Part shown: piece after piece, positions 35,461 through 44,918 of the stretch
Numbering within the stretch: the stretch's first letter is position 1
Layout: every line of letters starts with the position of its first letter
Notes under the pieces: generated by a model
What the model saw: only the letters and a program-made list of their open reading frames with translations
What the model was told of the DNA's origin: nothing
Databases searched by the model: none
Position numbers and translations under genes: made by a program
Source of the DNA: Desulfuromonas sp. CSMB_57
GTDB taxonomy: Bacteria; Desulfobacterota; Desulfuromonadia; Desulfuromonadales; Syntrophotaleaceae
Direction of reading: 5' to 3'
NCBI RefSeq assembly: GCF_020194955.2
Contig: NZ_JAFCIY020000002.1
Span: 1-54,408 of the forward strand
Length of the DNA stretch: 54,408 bases

Positions 35461-36144
35461 ATGGAACAAACTCTGCTCAAGCTTTCGATCATGCTGGTGC
35501 CGGGATTGCTGGCCGTGGTCCTGCACGAGGTGGCCCACGGCTGGACGGCCGACCGTTTCGGCGATCCCACTGCCCGGTTGCTGGGGAGATTGACCTTGAA
35601 TCCCCTCAAGCATATCGATCCCATCGGTTTGCTGATGTTGTTGCTGGTCGGTTTCGGCTGGGCCAGGCCGGTGCCGGTCAGCGTCGGCAACCTGCGGCAT
35701 CCGCGCCGGGACATGGCCTGGGTGGCTTTCAGCGGCCCGGCCACCAATCTGCTGCTGGCCGTGCTGGCCGCCGGTCTGCTGCGCGGCCTGGGACTTTGGG
35801 CCGTGGCGTTGCCGGCCGGCGGACTGCTGGCGCCGGTGCTGGAACCCTTGACCCTGATGGTGGCTTTCGCCCTTTACATTAATTTGATTCTGGCGCTGGT
35901 CAACCTGCTGCCGCTGCCGCCGCTGGACGGCGGCCGGGTGCTGGCCGGCCTGCTGCCGGAGCGGGCCGCCGCGCTGCTGGCCCGCGTCGAGCCCTTCGGT
36001 TTCATGCTGGTGATCCTGGTACTATTCTTCACCCCCATCTGGCGGCAGGTGCTGCTGCCCGTGGCGGGCATGCTGACCGCCTGGTTGGCCGGTCCGCAAT
36101 GGCCCGTGGTGGAAAGAACCTTCAGCCTGCTGCTGCGGCCCTGA
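35461..36144 (+). CDS. site-2 protease family membrane metalloprotease (M50)
   Basis: This 227-residue integral membrane protein has the zinc motif HEVAH at residues 22-26 and the second metal ligand in NLLPLPPLDGGRVL near residue 150. Four or more hydrophobic segments are visible. It is the short SpoIVFB/YwhC-like type without PDZ domain. GGAGATGCG lies just upstream. It precedes scpA by 2 bases, a linkage common in Geobacter-like genomes; the natural substrate is unknown. Confidence 0.9.
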   Translation: MEQTLLKLSIMLVPGLLAVVLHEVAHGWTADRFGDPTARLLGRLTLNPLKHIDPIGLLMLLLVGFGWARPVPVSVGNLRHPRRDMAWVAFSGPATNLLLAVLAAGLLRGLGLWAVALPAGGLLAPVLEPLTLMVAFALYINLILALVNLLPLPPLDGGRVLAGLLPERAAALLARVEPFGFMLVILVLFFTPIWRQVLLPVAGMLTAWLAGPQWPVVERTFSLLLRP

Positions 36145-36146
36145 CC

Positions 36147-36911
36147 ATGGCCTACCACATCGATCTGGAAAACTTCAAGGGTCCCCTCGATTTGCTGCTG
36201 CATCTCATCAAGCAGCATGAGATGGACATCTACGATATTCCCATCGCCGAAATCACGGCCCAGTATCTCGCCGCCCTGGATACCATGAAAAGCCTCAACC
36301 TGGAAATCGCCGGCGAATTTCTGGTAATGGCATCGACCCTGCTGCATATCAAATCCAGGCTGCTGCTGCCGTCGCGCGAAGCAGCGGACAACGATGAGGA
36401 GGAAGTCGACCCGCGCGAGGAACTGGTGCATCGCCTCCTGGAGTACCAGAAATACAAGGAAGCGGCGCAAAGTCTGGAACGGCTGCCCCTGCTGGGCCGC
36501 GATGTCTTTGTGCGTCAGATTGCCGATGAGGCCATGGCCGGTAATGACGACGGCGAATTGCAACCGGTGCCCCTGTTCGAACTGGTCGAAGCCTTGCGGC
36601 GCCTGTTGCAGGAACCGCCCCCGCCGCCGGTGCATGAAGTGGCTCGAGAACGGCTGTCCGTTGCCGAGCGGGCCCGCCAGGTTCTCGAACTGCTGAGTCG
36701 GCGACCGCAGCTGCCGTTTCTCGATGTCGTGGGCCTGGGTTGTGATCGGGAACTGCTGATCGTCACCTTTCTGGCGGTATTGGAACTGGCCAAGTTGGGA
36801 CTGGTGCGAATACTGCAGGGTCAGCATCACGCCGCCATCTGGCTGCACGCCGTGGAACAACGGCCGGCGGCCGCGGCGATTCCCGTGGATGAAGCTTTTG
36901 GATACTGCTGA
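36147..36911 (+). CDS. scpA: segregation and condensation protein A
   Basis: This 254-residue kleisin of the SMC-ScpAB condensin begins MAYHIDLENFKGPLDLLLHLI, the family's N-terminal helix for SMC neck binding. The middle has IAGEFLVMASTLLHIKSRLLLP, and a C-terminal winged helix follows (FLAVLELAKLGLVRILQ). ATG 36147 starts 2 bases after the protease stop. scpB overlaps its end by 23 bases, so both partners are probably made together. Confidence 0.94.
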   Translation: MAYHIDLENFKGPLDLLLHLIKQHEMDIYDIPIAEITAQYLAALDTMKSLNLEIAGEFLVMASTLLHIKSRLLLPSREAADNDEEEVDPREELVHRLLEYQKYKEAAQSLERLPLLGRDVFVRQIADEAMAGNDDGELQPVPLFELVEALRRLLQEPPPPPVHEVARERLSVAERARQVLELLSRRPQLPFLDVVGLGCDRELLIVTFLAVLELAKLGLVRILQGQHHAAIWLHAVEQRPAAAAIPVDEAFGYC

Positions 36912-37506
36912 ACTCAAGACCCTCATCGAAGCTTTGTTGTTCGCCGCCCCGGGCCCGGTGCGGGCCGGGCAATTGGCGGCCGCCCTTCATCCGGATCTGC
37001 CGCCGGCGCGGGTCAGCGCCGTGGTGGAACTGCTGGCCGAAGAGTATCGCCAGACGCGGCGGGGTTTTGTGCTGCAGGAACTGGCCGAAGGTTACCAATT
37101 GCGCACCCGGCCCGAGCATGCCGAATACATCCGCCGCCTGCATCACAGTCGGCCGGTGCGGTTGTCCCGCGCTGCTTTGGAGACCTTGGCGATCATTGCC
37201 TATCGGCAGCCGGTTACCCGCGCCGATGTGGATTATCTGCGTGGTGTCGATTCCGGCGCGGTCATGAAGACCCTGCTCGATCGGCATCTGGTACGCATGG
37301 TCGGCCGCAAGGATCTTCCCGGACGGCCGGTGTTATATGGAACCGGTCCGGAGTTTCTGGAATTTTTCGGTTTGCGGAGCCTGGCCGAGTTGCCGTCCCT
37401 GCCGGAGTTCAACGAATTGCCCCCGGATTTGCTGGAGGCGGTGGAGTCCTTGTCGACGGCAGCCGGCGAGGCCTTTGCAGATCAGGACGGGAAGAGTCAG
37501 GGATGA
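36889..37506 (+). CDS. scpB: segregation and condensation protein B
   Basis: This 205-residue protein dimerises and stabilises ScpA within condensin. It has two winged-helix domains: IEALLFAAPGPVRAGQLAAAL near the N-terminus and LSRAALETLAIIAYRQPVTRADVDYLRGVDSGA mid-protein (key segment ETLAIIAYRQP). GRPVLYGTGPEFLEFFGL closes the second domain. The rluB start overlaps its stop (ATGA at 37503). Confidence 0.94.
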   Translation: MKLLDTAELKTLIEALLFAAPGPVRAGQLAAALHPDLPPARVSAVVELLAEEYRQTRRGFVLQELAEGYQLRTRPEHAEYIRRLHHSRPVRLSRAALETLAIIAYRQPVTRADVDYLRGVDSGAVMKTLLDRHLVRMVGRKDLPGRPVLYGTGPEFLEFFGLRSLAELPSLPEFNELPPDLLEAVESLSTAAGEAFADQDGKSQG

Positions 37507-38213
37507 AGCAACGGGTACAGAAATTGATCGCCCTGGCGGGGTTGGCTTCCCGCCGGGAAGCCGAAAAATGGATTGAGCAGGGCCGGGTCACGGTCAACGG
37601 CCGGATTGTCCAGTTGGGCGAACAGGCCGATCCGGACCGCGATCATGTTGCGGTCGACGGCCGCCCGCTTAGGCTTGAAGAAACCCCGGTCTACGTGCTT
37701 TTGAACAAGCCGGCAGGTTACGTCACCACCCTGCGCGATCCTCGAGGGCGCCCCGTGGTCACGGAACTGCTGCGCGACGTGCCGGCCCGCTTGTTCCCCG
37801 TCGGTCGCCTGGATCTGACCACCGAGGGCTTGCTGCTGCTCACCAACGACGGAAAACTGGCCTGGCGATTGACCCATCCCCGGCATGAGGTGACCAAAAC
37901 CTACCTGGTGCGGGTACGCGGCCGCCTGACCAGGGAGGCGCAGCGGACCCTGGAAACGGGTGTCATGCTTGAAGATGGCATCACCGCACCGGCCCGTGTC
38001 GCGGGCGTGCGCGGTTCGGACAGCCACACCTGGCTGGAGTTGACCATTCACGAGGGGCGCAATCGCCAGGTGCGGCGCATGTGCGAGGCGGTTGGCTACC
38101 CGGTCAGCCGGTTGAAACGCATCCGGTTGGCCTTTCTCGAATTGGGTACCCTGGCGCCGGGGCAGTATCGTCATCTGACCCGCGAAGAGGTGGCGCGTCT
38201 GAAGCGTCTCTGA
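37503..38213 (+). CDS. rluB: 23S rRNA pseudouridine synthase, RluB/RsuA family
   Basis: This 236-residue enzyme starts with an S4 RNA-binding domain (QKLIALAGLASRREAEKWI, residues 5-23). The RsuA-type catalytic domain follows, with VLLNKPAGYVTT and FPVGRLDLTTEGLLLLTNDG, where the Asp of GRLD is catalytic. The C-terminus has IHEGRNRQVRRMCEAVGYPV. Family length and the scpAB-rluB order point to RluB rather than RsuA. It ends the operon; no clear terminator follows. Confidence 0.92.
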   Translation: MKQRVQKLIALAGLASRREAEKWIEQGRVTVNGRIVQLGEQADPDRDHVAVDGRPLRLEETPVYVLLNKPAGYVTTLRDPRGRPVVTELLRDVPARLFPVGRLDLTTEGLLLLTNDGKLAWRLTHPRHEVTKTYLVRVRGRLTREAQRTLETGVMLEDGITAPARVAGVRGSDSHTWLELTIHEGRNRQVRRMCEAVGYPVSRLKRIRLAFLELGTLAPGQYRHLTREEVARLKRL

Positions 38214-38411
38214 TGGTTGCCGGCTGTGAATGAAGCGTGTTTTTGGCCGCCGCGGGTTGGGGAAGCGTCGCTGAGAGGCTCGGGTGGTCAAAATTATGAC
38301 AGATTTTCCAGGTGGGCGGCGGGATGCGGAAGAAGTCTTCATGAAATCACCGGACGGCGGGGTTTTTCTTTGCAGAACGGGTATTTCGGCAGATTGTATA
38401 CCGTCGTTTGC

Positions 38412-38440
38412 TTGACAGTCGAGCAGGCTCTGGTTTAACA
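38412..38440 (+). promoter_or_regulatory. possible promoter of the TPR-ExeA pair
   Basis: A perfect TTGACA (38412-38417) is followed after 17 bases by TTAACA (38435-38440). It lies 40 bases before the likely start of the TPR gene. The gap 38214-38411 shows nothing else. Confidence 0.45.
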
Positions 38441-38482
38441 TTCGTAGCGCATTTAACTCTTTCAGGCGATGGGTGGCCCGCT

Positions 38483-40693
38483 TTGCTGCAAAAAAAAGAA
38501 AAATTTCTGTTGTCGGCCCAGAAAAATCTGCAAAAAGGCCAGGTGGCGAAAGCCATCAAGGACTATCAGAAGGTTCTGGAGTTCGATCCCAAGGATATTC
38601 GCAGTCGGCAGCGCCTGGCCGAGTTGTACACTCGGGCCGGCATGTCGGACGAGGCTTATGCGGCCTTTGACCTGGTGGCGCAACATTACACCGGGAACGG
38701 CTTTTTCCTCAAGGCCATCGCCGTTTACAAGCAGATGCAAAAGATCGCCCCGGGGCAGCTGGTGGTTTACCGGCATCTGGCCACCCTCAACGAAAAGCAG
38801 GGTTTGCTGGGCAATGCCCTGACCGAGTACCGGCGGCTGGCCGACCTCCTCGAGCAGGAGGGGAAGGTTCCGGAATTCCTCGATGTTCTGGAGCGAATGA
38901 AAGCCCTGGACGGGCAGAACAGCAACCTGCGCCTGCGCATCTGCGAGGGCTGTCTGCGCCAGGGACTGCAGGAGCGCGGCCGGCAGGAGATCCTGGATGC
39001 CTTGGCGGTCATGGAACGCAACCGGGACTTGCCGGCGGCGCATAAGATCCAGTCGCTCCTGGAAGCGCATCACCTGTCCGATACCGCCCTGCTTTTGGCC
39101 CTGGCCAAAACGCTGCTGGCGGCTGACGGTGAGGCGCAGGCCAAGGCCGTATTGTCCGGCCTGGCGGCCGCCGATCCCGGCCAGCCGCAGGTGCTGGTCC
39201 TGTTGGCCCAAGCCCACGGAGCGCGACAGGATTATGCCGCGGAAAAGGATTGCTTCCGGCGGTTGCTGGCTCAAGAGGAGGAAAATCCGGAGTGGCAGTT
39301 GGGGTTTGCCCGGGCCGGGTTGCAGGCTGGAACCTTCGACGAGATTCTGGGTTGCCTGGAAACCTGGCGCGACAGCTTGCTCCGGGCCGGCAAAGGCGCG
39401 GACCTGAAGTCTCTCTATGAAACCCTGCATAAAGCCCTGCCCGGCAATCAGCAGGTTCAGGCCGGTCTCCGGGAGATTTACGAGCACACCGGGGAAGGCG
39501 CCAAATTGTTTGAGCTCATATCCGACGGCGACGCCGGGCCGGCCGATACGGTGGGGGCCCTGGCCGAGGAGTCGGGAACCGAAGAGTTCAACCATCTGGT
39601 TGATTTTGGTGCGGAGTCGGGCCCTGCGGTGCGTCCTGAGGCGGCGGCAGACCCTGCCGAGACCTGGCTGGGCGCGACGGAATTCGACGAATTTCCGGGT
39701 GCAGGGATGCACGACGAGGATTTCCCCAAATCCGCGGATGGGATGGAGTGGGGAAGTGCCGCGACGGCAGGTCCGGCTGCGAATGATTTCGAAATGGAAA
39801 TCGAATTGGACCTGGACGGGGACCTGCCTCCCGCCACTCCGGAGCGGGATGCGGCAGCAGCTCCCTACCGGGACGAACTGGCCGATTTGGAGCGGGAACT
39901 CGGCGCCGTGCTGGAGAACGATCTGCTGGATCTCGACGAGGACAGCCGGGGGGGCGCCGACCTCAGCGGCGAACTGGAGGAAGCCGAATTCTATCTGCAG
40001 CAGGGTTTCCTGGACGACGCGGAGCGCAAGTGCGGCGAAATTCTGAATCGGCAGCCCGATTTTCAGGACGCCCTCGATCTGTTGGCCGGGGTCCGGAAGC
40101 GCAAGCAGCAGGCGGCTCCCGCCAGAGCGACCGGTACCCGGTCGGCCCAACCTGCTCCGGTCGGCGTTGACCTGGGCGGCCTGGGAGATAAGGAGCGCTC
40201 GCGGCTGGACGGCAGTCTGTCGGCTTTCAAAAAAGGGCTGGCCGATGCCGTGGCGCCGGACGATATCGAAAGCCATTTCAATCTGGGTATTGCCTACAAG
40301 GAGATGGGACTGCTGGACGAAGCCATCGAGGAATTCGATAAATCCATGGCTCATCCCAGCCGGCACATCGACGCGTTAACGTTAAAATCCCTGTGCCTGG
40401 CCGCCCGGGGCAACTTTGCCGGTGCCGCGGACCTGTTTCGGCAGGGCCTCGATCACGATCGTCTCAAGGATCAGGAGCGGCTTAACCTGTATTTCGAACT
40501 GGGATTGCTCTACGTGGCCTGGAGCCGGCCCCTGGATGCCTTGGAAAGCTTCCAGCGCGTTGCCGATGTCGATCCGTTTTTCCGTGAAGCCTCCGAACAG
40601 GTTCGCCAGTTGCGTCGGCAGCTGGGACTGGATGGGGATGAGCCCGGCGGCTCCGGTCAGGGCCCGGGCCAGAGTCGGGTGACCTTTCTGTAA
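38483..40693 (+). CDS. large tetratricopeptide repeat protein with acidic linker
   Basis: This roughly 736-residue protein begins close to KKEKFLLSAQKNLQKGQVAKAIKDYQKVL, a TPR pair (key segment LQKGQVAKAIKDYQ). TPR-like helices run to about residue 360. A long acidic, low-complexity region rich in E, D and G follows (about 360-540), with FimV-like stretches such as MEIELDLDGDLP. TPRs return at the C-terminus (SHFNLGIAYKEMGLLDEAIEEFD). No signal peptide is seen. The frame is open back to 38408, but a promoter lies there, so TTG 38483 is taken as start with doubt. It precedes an ExeA-like ATPase by 27 bases, suggesting a joint role in envelope or pilus assembly. Confidence 0.75.
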   Translation: MLQKKEKFLLSAQKNLQKGQVAKAIKDYQKVLEFDPKDIRSRQRLAELYTRAGMSDEAYAAFDLVAQHYTGNGFFLKAIAVYKQMQKIAPGQLVVYRHLATLNEKQGLLGNALTEYRRLADLLEQEGKVPEFLDVLERMKALDGQNSNLRLRICEGCLRQGLQERGRQEILDALAVMERNRDLPAAHKIQSLLEAHHLSDTALLLALAKTLLAADGEAQAKAVLSGLAAADPGQPQVLVLLAQAHGARQDYAAEKDCFRRLLAQEEENPEWQLGFARAGLQAGTFDEILGCLETWRDSLLRAGKGADLKSLYETLHKALPGNQQVQAGLREIYEHTGEGAKLFELISDGDAGPADTVGALAEESGTEEFNHLVDFGAESGPAVRPEAAADPAETWLGATEFDEFPGAGMHDEDFPKSADGMEWGSAATAGPAANDFEMEIELDLDGDLPPATPERDAAAAPYRDELADLERELGAVLENDLLDLDEDSRGGADLSGELEEAEFYLQQGFLDDAERKCGEILNRQPDFQDALDLLAGVRKRKQQAAPARATGTRSAQPAPVGVDLGGLGDKERSRLDGSLSAFKKGLADAVAPDDIESHFNLGIAYKEMGLLDEAIEEFDKSMAHPSRHIDALTLKSLCLAARGNFAGAADLFRQGLDHDRLKDQERLNLYFELGLLYVAWSRPLDALESFQRVADVDPFFREASEQVRQLRRQLGLDGDEPGGSGQGPGQSRVTFL

Positions 40694-40720
40694 TGGAATG
40701 TTTTTCGGGGAGCGCAATCC

Positions 40721-41626
40721 ATGAGCTATATTGAGCATTTTCAGTTGGAGCGGGAACCCTTTTCCAATGCGCCGGACGCGCGCTTCTATTACAACAGCGA
40801 GCAGCACCAGCAAGCCTTGCTGCGCACCATGTACGCCGTTGATTCCAGCAAGGGGCTGGCGGTGGTGGTGGGGGGCGTCGGCACGGGCAAAACCACCCTG
40901 GCGCGGCGCATGCTCGATTGCCTGACTGAGGATCGTTACCAGTCTTCCTTGCTGGTCATGGTTCATTCCGGGGTGACGCCGGAATGGATTCTGACCCGCA
41001 TCTCCCTGCAACTCGGGGTCGATAATCCGGCTCCGGATCGCCTCACCCTGCTCAAGCAACTGTTCGATCGGCTGTTGGAAATCGACGAATCGGGACGCAA
41101 GGCGGTGGTGCTCATCGATGAAGCCCAGATGCTGCAGACCCGGGCGTTGATGGAGGAGTTCCGGGGTCTGCTGAACCTGGAGATTCCCGGCAAGAAACTG
41201 CTGAACATGGTATTTTTCGGTCTGCCCGAGGTCGAGGACTGCCTGCGCCTGGACGAGCCCCTGGCGCAGCGGGTGGCGGTCAAATACCGGCTGCGTTCCC
41301 TGACCTGCGACATTACCGAATCCTATATCCAGCACCGCCTGCAGATTGCCGGCGCCACCTATCCCATTATTCCCATCGATATCATCCCCGATATTCATAC
41401 CTTTTCGGGCGGTGTGCCCCGCTTGATCAATACCATCTGCGATAACTGCCTGTTCGAAGCCTTTTTGCGCAAGCACGACCGGGTCGACAAGCAGATCGTC
41501 CACAGCGTGGCCGGCGACCTGGGGCTTTTGCCGCATCCGGCGAGCAGCCATTTCGTGTCCGAACGTGCCGAGGAAGACTTTGACGATATCGATGAAATGC
41601 TCGATTCCCTCGAAAATCGTTTGTAA
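40721..41626 (+). CDS. ExeA/GspA-like AAA ATPase
   Basis: This 301-residue ATPase begins MSYIEHFQLEREPFSNAPD, the opening of ExeA/GspA/MshM proteins. The Walker A motif GGVGTGKTT is at residues 51-59 and Walker B is VVLIDEAQML, followed by RGLLNLE and LAQRVAVKYRL (arginine finger region). It has no transmembrane or peptidoglycan-binding segment at its C-terminus, only an acidic tail. Relatives act in type II secretion or pilus assembly, or as transposition regulators. The neighbouring TPR protein favours an envelope role. Confidence 0.85.
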   Translation: MSYIEHFQLEREPFSNAPDARFYYNSEQHQQALLRTMYAVDSSKGLAVVVGGVGTGKTTLARRMLDCLTEDRYQSSLLVMVHSGVTPEWILTRISLQLGVDNPAPDRLTLLKQLFDRLLEIDESGRKAVVLIDEAQMLQTRALMEEFRGLLNLEIPGKKLLNMVFFGLPEVEDCLRLDEPLAQRVAVKYRLRSLTCDITESYIQHRLQIAGATYPIIPIDIIPDIHTFSGGVPRLINTICDNCLFEAFLRKHDRVDKQIVHSVAGDLGLLPHPASSHFVSERAEEDFDDIDEMLDSLENRL

Positions 41627-41683
41627 CCGACCGCTTTCGCTAACTCCCCCGAGGCCCTTCGTCGCCGCCCATACAGGTTCGTT

Positions 41684-43510
41684 GTGAATCAGAAGATACA
41701 GATATTGCCGGAAACCCTGTGCAACCAGATTGCCGCCGGCGAGGTCGTTGAGCGACCGGCATCGGTTCTCAAGGAACTGGTTGAAAACGCGCTGGATGCC
41801 GGCGCCGATCGGATCCTGGTCGAGATCGAGCAGGGCGGCAAGCGGTTGCTGCGCATTACCGACAACGGTCACGGCATGAACCGCGACGATGCCTTTCTCT
41901 GCCTGGAACGCCACGCCACCAGCAAGATCCGTAGCGAACAGGATCTGTTCCGCTTGCAGACCCTGGGGTTTCGCGGCGAGGCGCTGCCCTCCATCGCCGC
42001 CGTCTCCCGCATGGCGTTGCGGACCCGTGGGACGGACAGTCTGGAGGGTTGGGAGATCGTCACCGAGGGGGGGCGCGTGCTGCGTGCCGGCGCCGTCGGC
42101 ATGCCCGTCGGAACGGTCATCGAAGTCCGCAACCTGTTTTTCAACGTTCCGGCGCGACGCAAGTTCCTGCGCCGGGATGAAACCGAGCTGGGCCACCTCA
42201 GCGAGGCCCTGACCCGACTGGCCCTGGCCAGTCCCGGGGTACATGTCCGCCTGACCCACAACGCCCGACTGCTGTGGGAGGTCAACCGCCAGAACGGTCT
42301 TGCGGAGCGCATCGGCGAATTGCTCGGTCGGGATATTCTGCGAGGACTGGTGCCCCTGCGGGAATTCCCTGAAGCCCCCTGGCGTCTGCATGGGCTGCTG
42401 TCGCGACCGGAGCTGCATCGGAGCACCAACAGCGGCATGTTCAGCTACATCAACGGCCGTTTCATCCGCGACCGCGTGGTGCAGCACGCCGTGGCGGAAG
42501 GCTATCGTCACCTGTTGCCCAAGGGGCGCTACCCCCTGGCGGTTTTGTTCCTGGAGCTCCCGGCCGACCTGGTTGATGTCAATGTGCATCCCACCAAACA
42601 GGAGGTCCGCTTCCGGGAGCAAAGCCAGGTGCACGACCTGATCGTGGCCGCGGTACGCGAGACCTTGGCGCGGCCGGCGGCGGCAGCGACCCGGCAACCG
42701 GCCTTAGCCCCTCAGGAAGTTGCCACCCGCCAGGCCCAGGCCGTTCCCACAGGGGAAGTCCCCTCGAAAATTCGCGATCCGCATGCCGCCTACCTGACCA
42801 AAGCGGGCCCGCAGCCGGCGCCTGACCCTGTCCACAAAGTCCACGAAGTCCACCAGGCCACACCGCCTGAGCAGGTCGCGACCCTGTTTGCGCCTCCCGC
42901 CGCCGAGAATCCGACGCCCGAGCCCAACGGCTATGGGAGCATGACCATCCTGGGGCAGTTTCGGGGCAGCTACCTGGTCTGCCAGGCCGGAGATGACCTG
43001 GTGTTGGTCGATCAGCATGCCGCCCATGAGCGCATCGGCTTCGAGAAGCTCTGCGCTCAGTACCGGCTGGGAACCCTGGAGCGGCAGTTGCTGCTGTTTC
43101 CCCTGGTGCTGGAATTTGATTTTCGGCACGCGCAGTTGATCTCCGAGTACCGCGATCTGCTGGGCCGCCTGGCCTTTGAACTGGAGCCTTTTGGCGGCCG
43201 TTCCTTTGCCCTCAAGAGTGTTCCGGCACTGTTGCAGAATGTGGCTGCGGAGCCGCTGCTGCGGGATCTGATGGACGATTTGGCCGAATTCGGCGTGACC
43301 CGCCAAGTTGACCGACAGGTGGAAAAATTGTTGTTGAAAATGGCCTGCCATGGCATGGTGCGCGCCAATCAAAGTCTGACTCCGGCAGAGATGCGGGCCT
43401 TGCTGGACCAATTGGACCAAGTGCCGTATAACCGGCAATGTCCCCATGGGCGGCCTATCACCGTGTGCTGGCAACTGGCCGAGGTGGAGCGGCTTTTCCA
43501 GCGCGGGTGA
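41684..43510 (+). CDS. mutL: DNA mismatch repair protein MutL
   Basis: This 608-residue GHKL ATPase couples mismatch recognition to strand incision. The N-terminus has IAAGEVVERPASVLKELVEN, DNGHGMN and GFRGEALPSIAAV. After a proline-rich linker (about 330-420) the C-terminal domain holds the endonuclease motif DQHAAHERIGFE near residue 443 and the CPHGRPI motif near the end. This is therefore the nicking type of MutL found in organisms without MutH. It starts at GTG 41684. Its stop overlaps the miaA start. Confidence 0.95.
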   Translation: MNQKIQILPETLCNQIAAGEVVERPASVLKELVENALDAGADRILVEIEQGGKRLLRITDNGHGMNRDDAFLCLERHATSKIRSEQDLFRLQTLGFRGEALPSIAAVSRMALRTRGTDSLEGWEIVTEGGRVLRAGAVGMPVGTVIEVRNLFFNVPARRKFLRRDETELGHLSEALTRLALASPGVHVRLTHNARLLWEVNRQNGLAERIGELLGRDILRGLVPLREFPEAPWRLHGLLSRPELHRSTNSGMFSYINGRFIRDRVVQHAVAEGYRHLLPKGRYPLAVLFLELPADLVDVNVHPTKQEVRFREQSQVHDLIVAAVRETLARPAAAATRQPALAPQEVATRQAQAVPTGEVPSKIRDPHAAYLTKAGPQPAPDPVHKVHEVHQATPPEQVATLFAPPAAENPTPEPNGYGSMTILGQFRGSYLVCQAGDDLVLVDQHAAHERIGFEKLCAQYRLGTLERQLLLFPLVLEFDFRHAQLISEYRDLLGRLAFELEPFGGRSFALKSVPALLQNVAAEPLLRDLMDDLAEFGVTRQVDRQVEKLLLKMACHGMVRANQSLTPAEMRALLDQLDQVPYNRQCPHGRPITVCWQLAEVERLFQRG

Positions 43511-44457
43511 TGGATCTGATACCGGACCGGAAGAGACAGCCGCCGCTGGTGGTGCTGTGCGGACCCACGGCCAGCGGCAAGACGGCCCTGGCCATGGACC
43601 TTGCCGAACGCTTGCCGGTGGAAATCATTTCCGCCGACTCCCGCCAAGTCTATCTCGGCATGGATATCGGCACCGCCAAACCCTCTCCGGAGGAACGGGC
43701 GCGGGTGCCGCATCACCTCATCGACGTGGTCACGCCCGATGAGGCATTCAGTGCGGCGGATTTCTGCCGCTTGGGCAGGGCGGCCCTGACCGGCATGGCC
43801 GGTGCCGGACGTTTGCCCCTGGTGGTCGGCGGCACCGGCCTCTATATTCAGTCCCTGGTGGATGGATTGGCCGATGTTCCCGGCCGGGACGACGTTTTTC
43901 GGCGCGAAATGCTGGCCTTGGAGGAGCGGGAGGGGGAAGGGGCCCTGCATCGCCGTCTGGCGGCCGTCGATCCGGCACTGGCCGCCCGCTTGGCGCCCCG
44001 CGATCGGGTGCGCATTCTGCGCGGCCTCGAAGTTCAGCACCTCAGCGGTCGTCGCCTGTCCGACTTGCAGGCCCAACATGCCCGCGCCCGCACATCTCTA
44101 CGGGCCCTTTTTATCGGCGTGCGCCGGTCGCGCAACGAGCTCTACGAGCGCATCGATGCGCGCACCTGCCGGATGTTCGAGGCGGGGCTGGTGGAGGAAG
44201 TGCAGGCTCTGCTGGCCGCCGGTTATGCGCCGGGCAGCAAGGCCCTGCAGACCATCGGCTATCGAGAATGCATCCACTATCTGCAGGGACATGCCTCCCT
44301 GCAGGAGGCTCGAGATGCGGTGCAGATGGCGACCCGGCGCTATGCCAAGCGGCAGATGACCTGGTTCGGCAAAGTTAAATCAATAATTTGGCTTGATTCC
44401 TTGGGAGAGTTTGCTAAGGTAATGACATTAATTGAGCAGTTTTTCAATGTCTCGTAA
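43510..44457 (+). CDS. miaA: tRNA dimethylallyltransferase
   Basis: This 315-residue enzyme adds dimethylallyl to A37 of tRNAs reading UNN codons. It has the P-loop LCGPTASGKTALAM, EIISADSRQVYLGMDIGTAKP, HHLIDVV and VVGGTGLYIQSLVDG. The C-terminus has GYRECIHYLQG and TRRYAKRQMTWF. ATG 43510 shares its A with the mutL TGA. The order mutL-miaA-hfq is the classic proteobacterial one. Confidence 0.96.
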   Translation: MDLIPDRKRQPPLVVLCGPTASGKTALAMDLAERLPVEIISADSRQVYLGMDIGTAKPSPEERARVPHHLIDVVTPDEAFSAADFCRLGRAALTGMAGAGRLPLVVGGTGLYIQSLVDGLADVPGRDDVFRREMLALEEREGEGALHRRLAAVDPALAARLAPRDRVRILRGLEVQHLSGRRLSDLQAQHARARTSLRALFIGVRRSRNELYERIDARTCRMFEAGLVEEVQALLAAGYAPGSKALQTIGYRECIHYLQGHASLQEARDAVQMATRRYAKRQMTWFGKVKSIIWLDSLGEFAKVMTLIEQFFNVS

Positions 44458-44469
44458 ACAGGAGAGGCC

Positions 44470-44703
44470 ATGTCCAAAACCCCGTTCAACATCCAGGATC
44501 AGTACCTTAACCAGGCCCGTAAAGAGCGCGTGCGGGTGAACATCATCATGATGTCGGGCGATAAACTTGAGGGCTACATCAAATCCTTCGACAGTTTTTG
44601 CGTCCTCATCGAAAGCCGGGGGGACCTGCTGCTTTACAAGCACGCCATCTCTTCCATAACCTCGGCGGACGGATCCTTCCGTCTGCATGGTGGCCGCGAC
44701 TGA
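44470..44703 (+). CDS. hfq: RNA chaperone Hfq
   Basis: This 77-residue Sm-like protein forms hexamers that pair small RNAs with mRNAs. It starts with FNIQDQYLNQARKERVRVNI (Sm1 region follows with GDKLEGYIKSFDSF) and keeps the Sm2 motif LLYKHAISSI. The C-terminus is short. AGGAGA precedes the ATG. A strong terminator lies about 110 bases downstream. Confidence 0.97.
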   Translation: MSKTPFNIQDQYLNQARKERVRVNIIMMSGDKLEGYIKSFDSFCVLIESRGDLLLYKHAISSITSADGSFRLHGGRD

Positions 44704-44812
44704 CGATTTGTCCGAACCGGTCTGTGAAGGCGTGTATGAGTGACTGAGGGAGGCTGCGCGCACCGTTCCCGCAGCAAGTCGACCGACAAAAGTCATGTAC
44801 GGCTGTTTCAAG

Positions 44813-44855
44813 ACCCCTGCCAGGGTTTTCAGAGACCCTGGCAGGGGTTTGTTTT
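44813..44855 (+). terminator. Rho-independent terminator after mutL-miaA-hfq
   Basis: A perfect 14-bp stem (44813-44826 with 44835-44848, containing CCCTGCCAGGG) is followed by TTGTTTT. It ends the operon. Confidence 0.88.
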
Positions 44856-44918
44856 CTGGGCCGGGTGCAGCAGGATTACCTTAAATAAGCCTGACAGGCA
44901 AAGGACTTAGGGGGGCAT

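Noticed and set aside
40382-42697. Long open frame (771 codons) on the minus strand over the TPR, ExeA-like and mutL genes
   Set aside because: It is a shadow of GC-rich plus-strand genes with clear motifs; its translation is low in family-like segments and it has no ribosome site.
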